Shown here: piece by piece, positions 13,343 through 13,968 of the stretch
How the letters are laid out: every line of letters begins with the position of its first letter
Position numbering within the stretch: the first letter of the stretch is position 1
NCBI GenBank assembly: GCA_039649115.1
Contig: JBBWZQ010000246.1
Coordinates: 1 to 13,968 of the forward strand
Origin: DATEJJ01 sp039649115
Lineage (GTDB): Bacteria; Actinomycetota; Actinomycetes; Mycobacteriales; Micromonosporaceae
Direction of reading: 5' to 3'
DNA length: 13,968 nt
The notes under the pieces: generated by a model
Told to the model about the DNA's origin: nothing
Seen by the model: the letters and a program-made list of their open reading frames with translations, nothing else
The model's database searches: none
Translations under genes and position numbers: made by a program

Positions 13343-13968
13343 TCAGTCGATCCAACCGCCGCGGATCGCGGTCGCGGCGAGCGTGACCCGGTTGCTGGCA
13401 CCCAGTTGCTCGAGCAGCGCGCCCACGTGGCGGCGCACGGTGCGTTCGCTGACGCCGAGGTGGCGGCCGATCGCGCCGTCGGTCATCCCGACCAGCACCA
13501 GACGCAGCACCTGATCCTGCTCGGGTGACAGCTTGGCCGAGCTGCCGTCCGCCGCGACCGCCTGGACCCACAACTGCTCGAAGTACGACCGCAGCGCGGC
13601 GACGATGACCGGCACCCGTACCAGCAGGGCGCCCTCCATCCCGGTGGGTCCCAGCGGCAGCAGTGCGGCGCGCTCGTCGACCAGCACCATCTTCATCGGC
13701 AGCCGCGGGACGACCCGGCACTGCCAGCCGGCCTCGATGGAGGCGCGCAGCATCTGCCGGGCACCGGGGATCTCCAGTACGGCACGGGAGTAGATGTTGC
13801 GGAACTGCACGCCGCGCTCGACCACCTCGGCCGGCAGCGAACGGGCCGAACGCGGGTCCGGCGGGCGGGAGAAGTGCTCGGTCTCCAGGCTGATCAGGTC
13901 GCGCTGCGCCGACAGGCACAACTCCACCGACAGGGCGCCGATCTCATCACGGTCGGTCAGCACCTGGA
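13343..13968 (-). CDS. LuxR-type helix-turn-helix regulator, C-terminal part (runs off the window)
   Basis: At least 207 residues are visible. A GTG at 13963 could serve as start, but the frame is open to the window edge. Proteins of this type usually have a further N-terminal (often TrmB-like) helix-turn-helix domain, so the gene is probably truncated by the window. The middle (about 13600-13850) contains a family-like stretch, GWQCRVVPRLPMKMVLVDERAALLPL written in two parts: GWQCRVVPRLP, then MKMVLVDERAALLPL. The C-terminal 62 residues (13346-13531) are a LuxR helix-turn-helix: LSPEQDQVLRLVLVGMTD, GAIGRHLGVSERTVRRHV and LLEQLGASNRV. The usual 'T..E..vL' opening Glu is kept in modified form (SPEQ). 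No receiver domain is seen, so it is not an ordinary response regulator. Its stop lies 6 bp from the convergent lectin-like gene, leaving no room for separate terminators. Confidence 0.85.
   Translation of the reverse strand, partial: QVLTDRDEIGALSVELCLSAQRDLISLETEHFSRPPDPRSARSLPAEVVERGVQFRNIYSRAVLEIPGARQMLRASIEAGWQCRVVPRLPMKMVLVDERAALLPLGPTGMEGALLVRVPVIVAALRSYFEQLWVQAVAADGSSAKLSPEQDQVLRLVLVGMTDGAIGRHLGVSERTVRRHVGALLEQLGASNRVTLAATAIRGGWID

Overview
The window is high-GC DNA (roughly 70% or more by eye) with dense gene packing, several GTG starts, stop/start overlaps and strong GC bias at third codon positions. This points to an actinobacterium. The gene families (BlaI/M56 pair, W-rich-tailed subtilase, DesK-like two-component system, tachylectin-like secreted protein) and the very frequent GGTACC word suggest a filamentous or Micromonosporaceae-like soil actinomycete, but that family-level placement is inference. 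I see no tRNA, rRNA, CRISPR array, insertion sequence or prophage.

Layout. (1) 1-1120, + strand: the C-terminus of a BlaI/MecI-type repressor overlaps an M56 membrane metallopeptidase. A hairpin lies at the M56 stop codon, facing the convergent next block. (2) 1163-4510, - strand: a secreted S8 subtilisin-like protease with a tail carrying a tryptophan about every fifth residue, then a perfect 17-bp stem-loop terminator, then a secreted phosphodiesterase/alkaline-phosphatase-superfamily protein. (3) 4511-4780: divergent intergenic region. (4) 4781-8074, + strand: a 1097-residue multidomain protein. It has an N-terminal GGDEF diguanylate cyclase domain with an intact I-site, a second NTPase-like module with a degenerate P-loop, a full STAND/NB-ARC-type ATPase and a TPR array. 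This is the most unusual gene here. (5) 8165-11727, + strand: a compact four-gene operon encoding an ABC-2 exporter ATPase, its permease, a NarL-class histidine kinase and its response regulator. It is preceded by two direct repeats, each containing the palindrome CCCGCGGG. (6) 11793-12206, - strand: a small GNAT acetyltransferase. (7) 12365-13336, + strand: a secreted protein with tachylectin-2-like repeats; the GNAT/lectin intergenic region holds a perfect 16-bp palindrome and a second hairpin. (8) 13343 to the window end, - strand: the C-terminal part of a LuxR-type regulator.

How it fits together. Three local regulatory circuits are visible: the BlaI/M56 pair, the kinase/regulator with its own exporter, and the GGDEF-STAND protein, which could couple ligand sensing by the ATPase/TPR part to c-di-GMP synthesis. 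Three genes encode exported products (subtilase, phosphodiesterase, lectin-like protein). Nothing in the sequence proves that these blocks act together. Most genes in adjacent blocks are divergent or convergent and so form separate transcription units.
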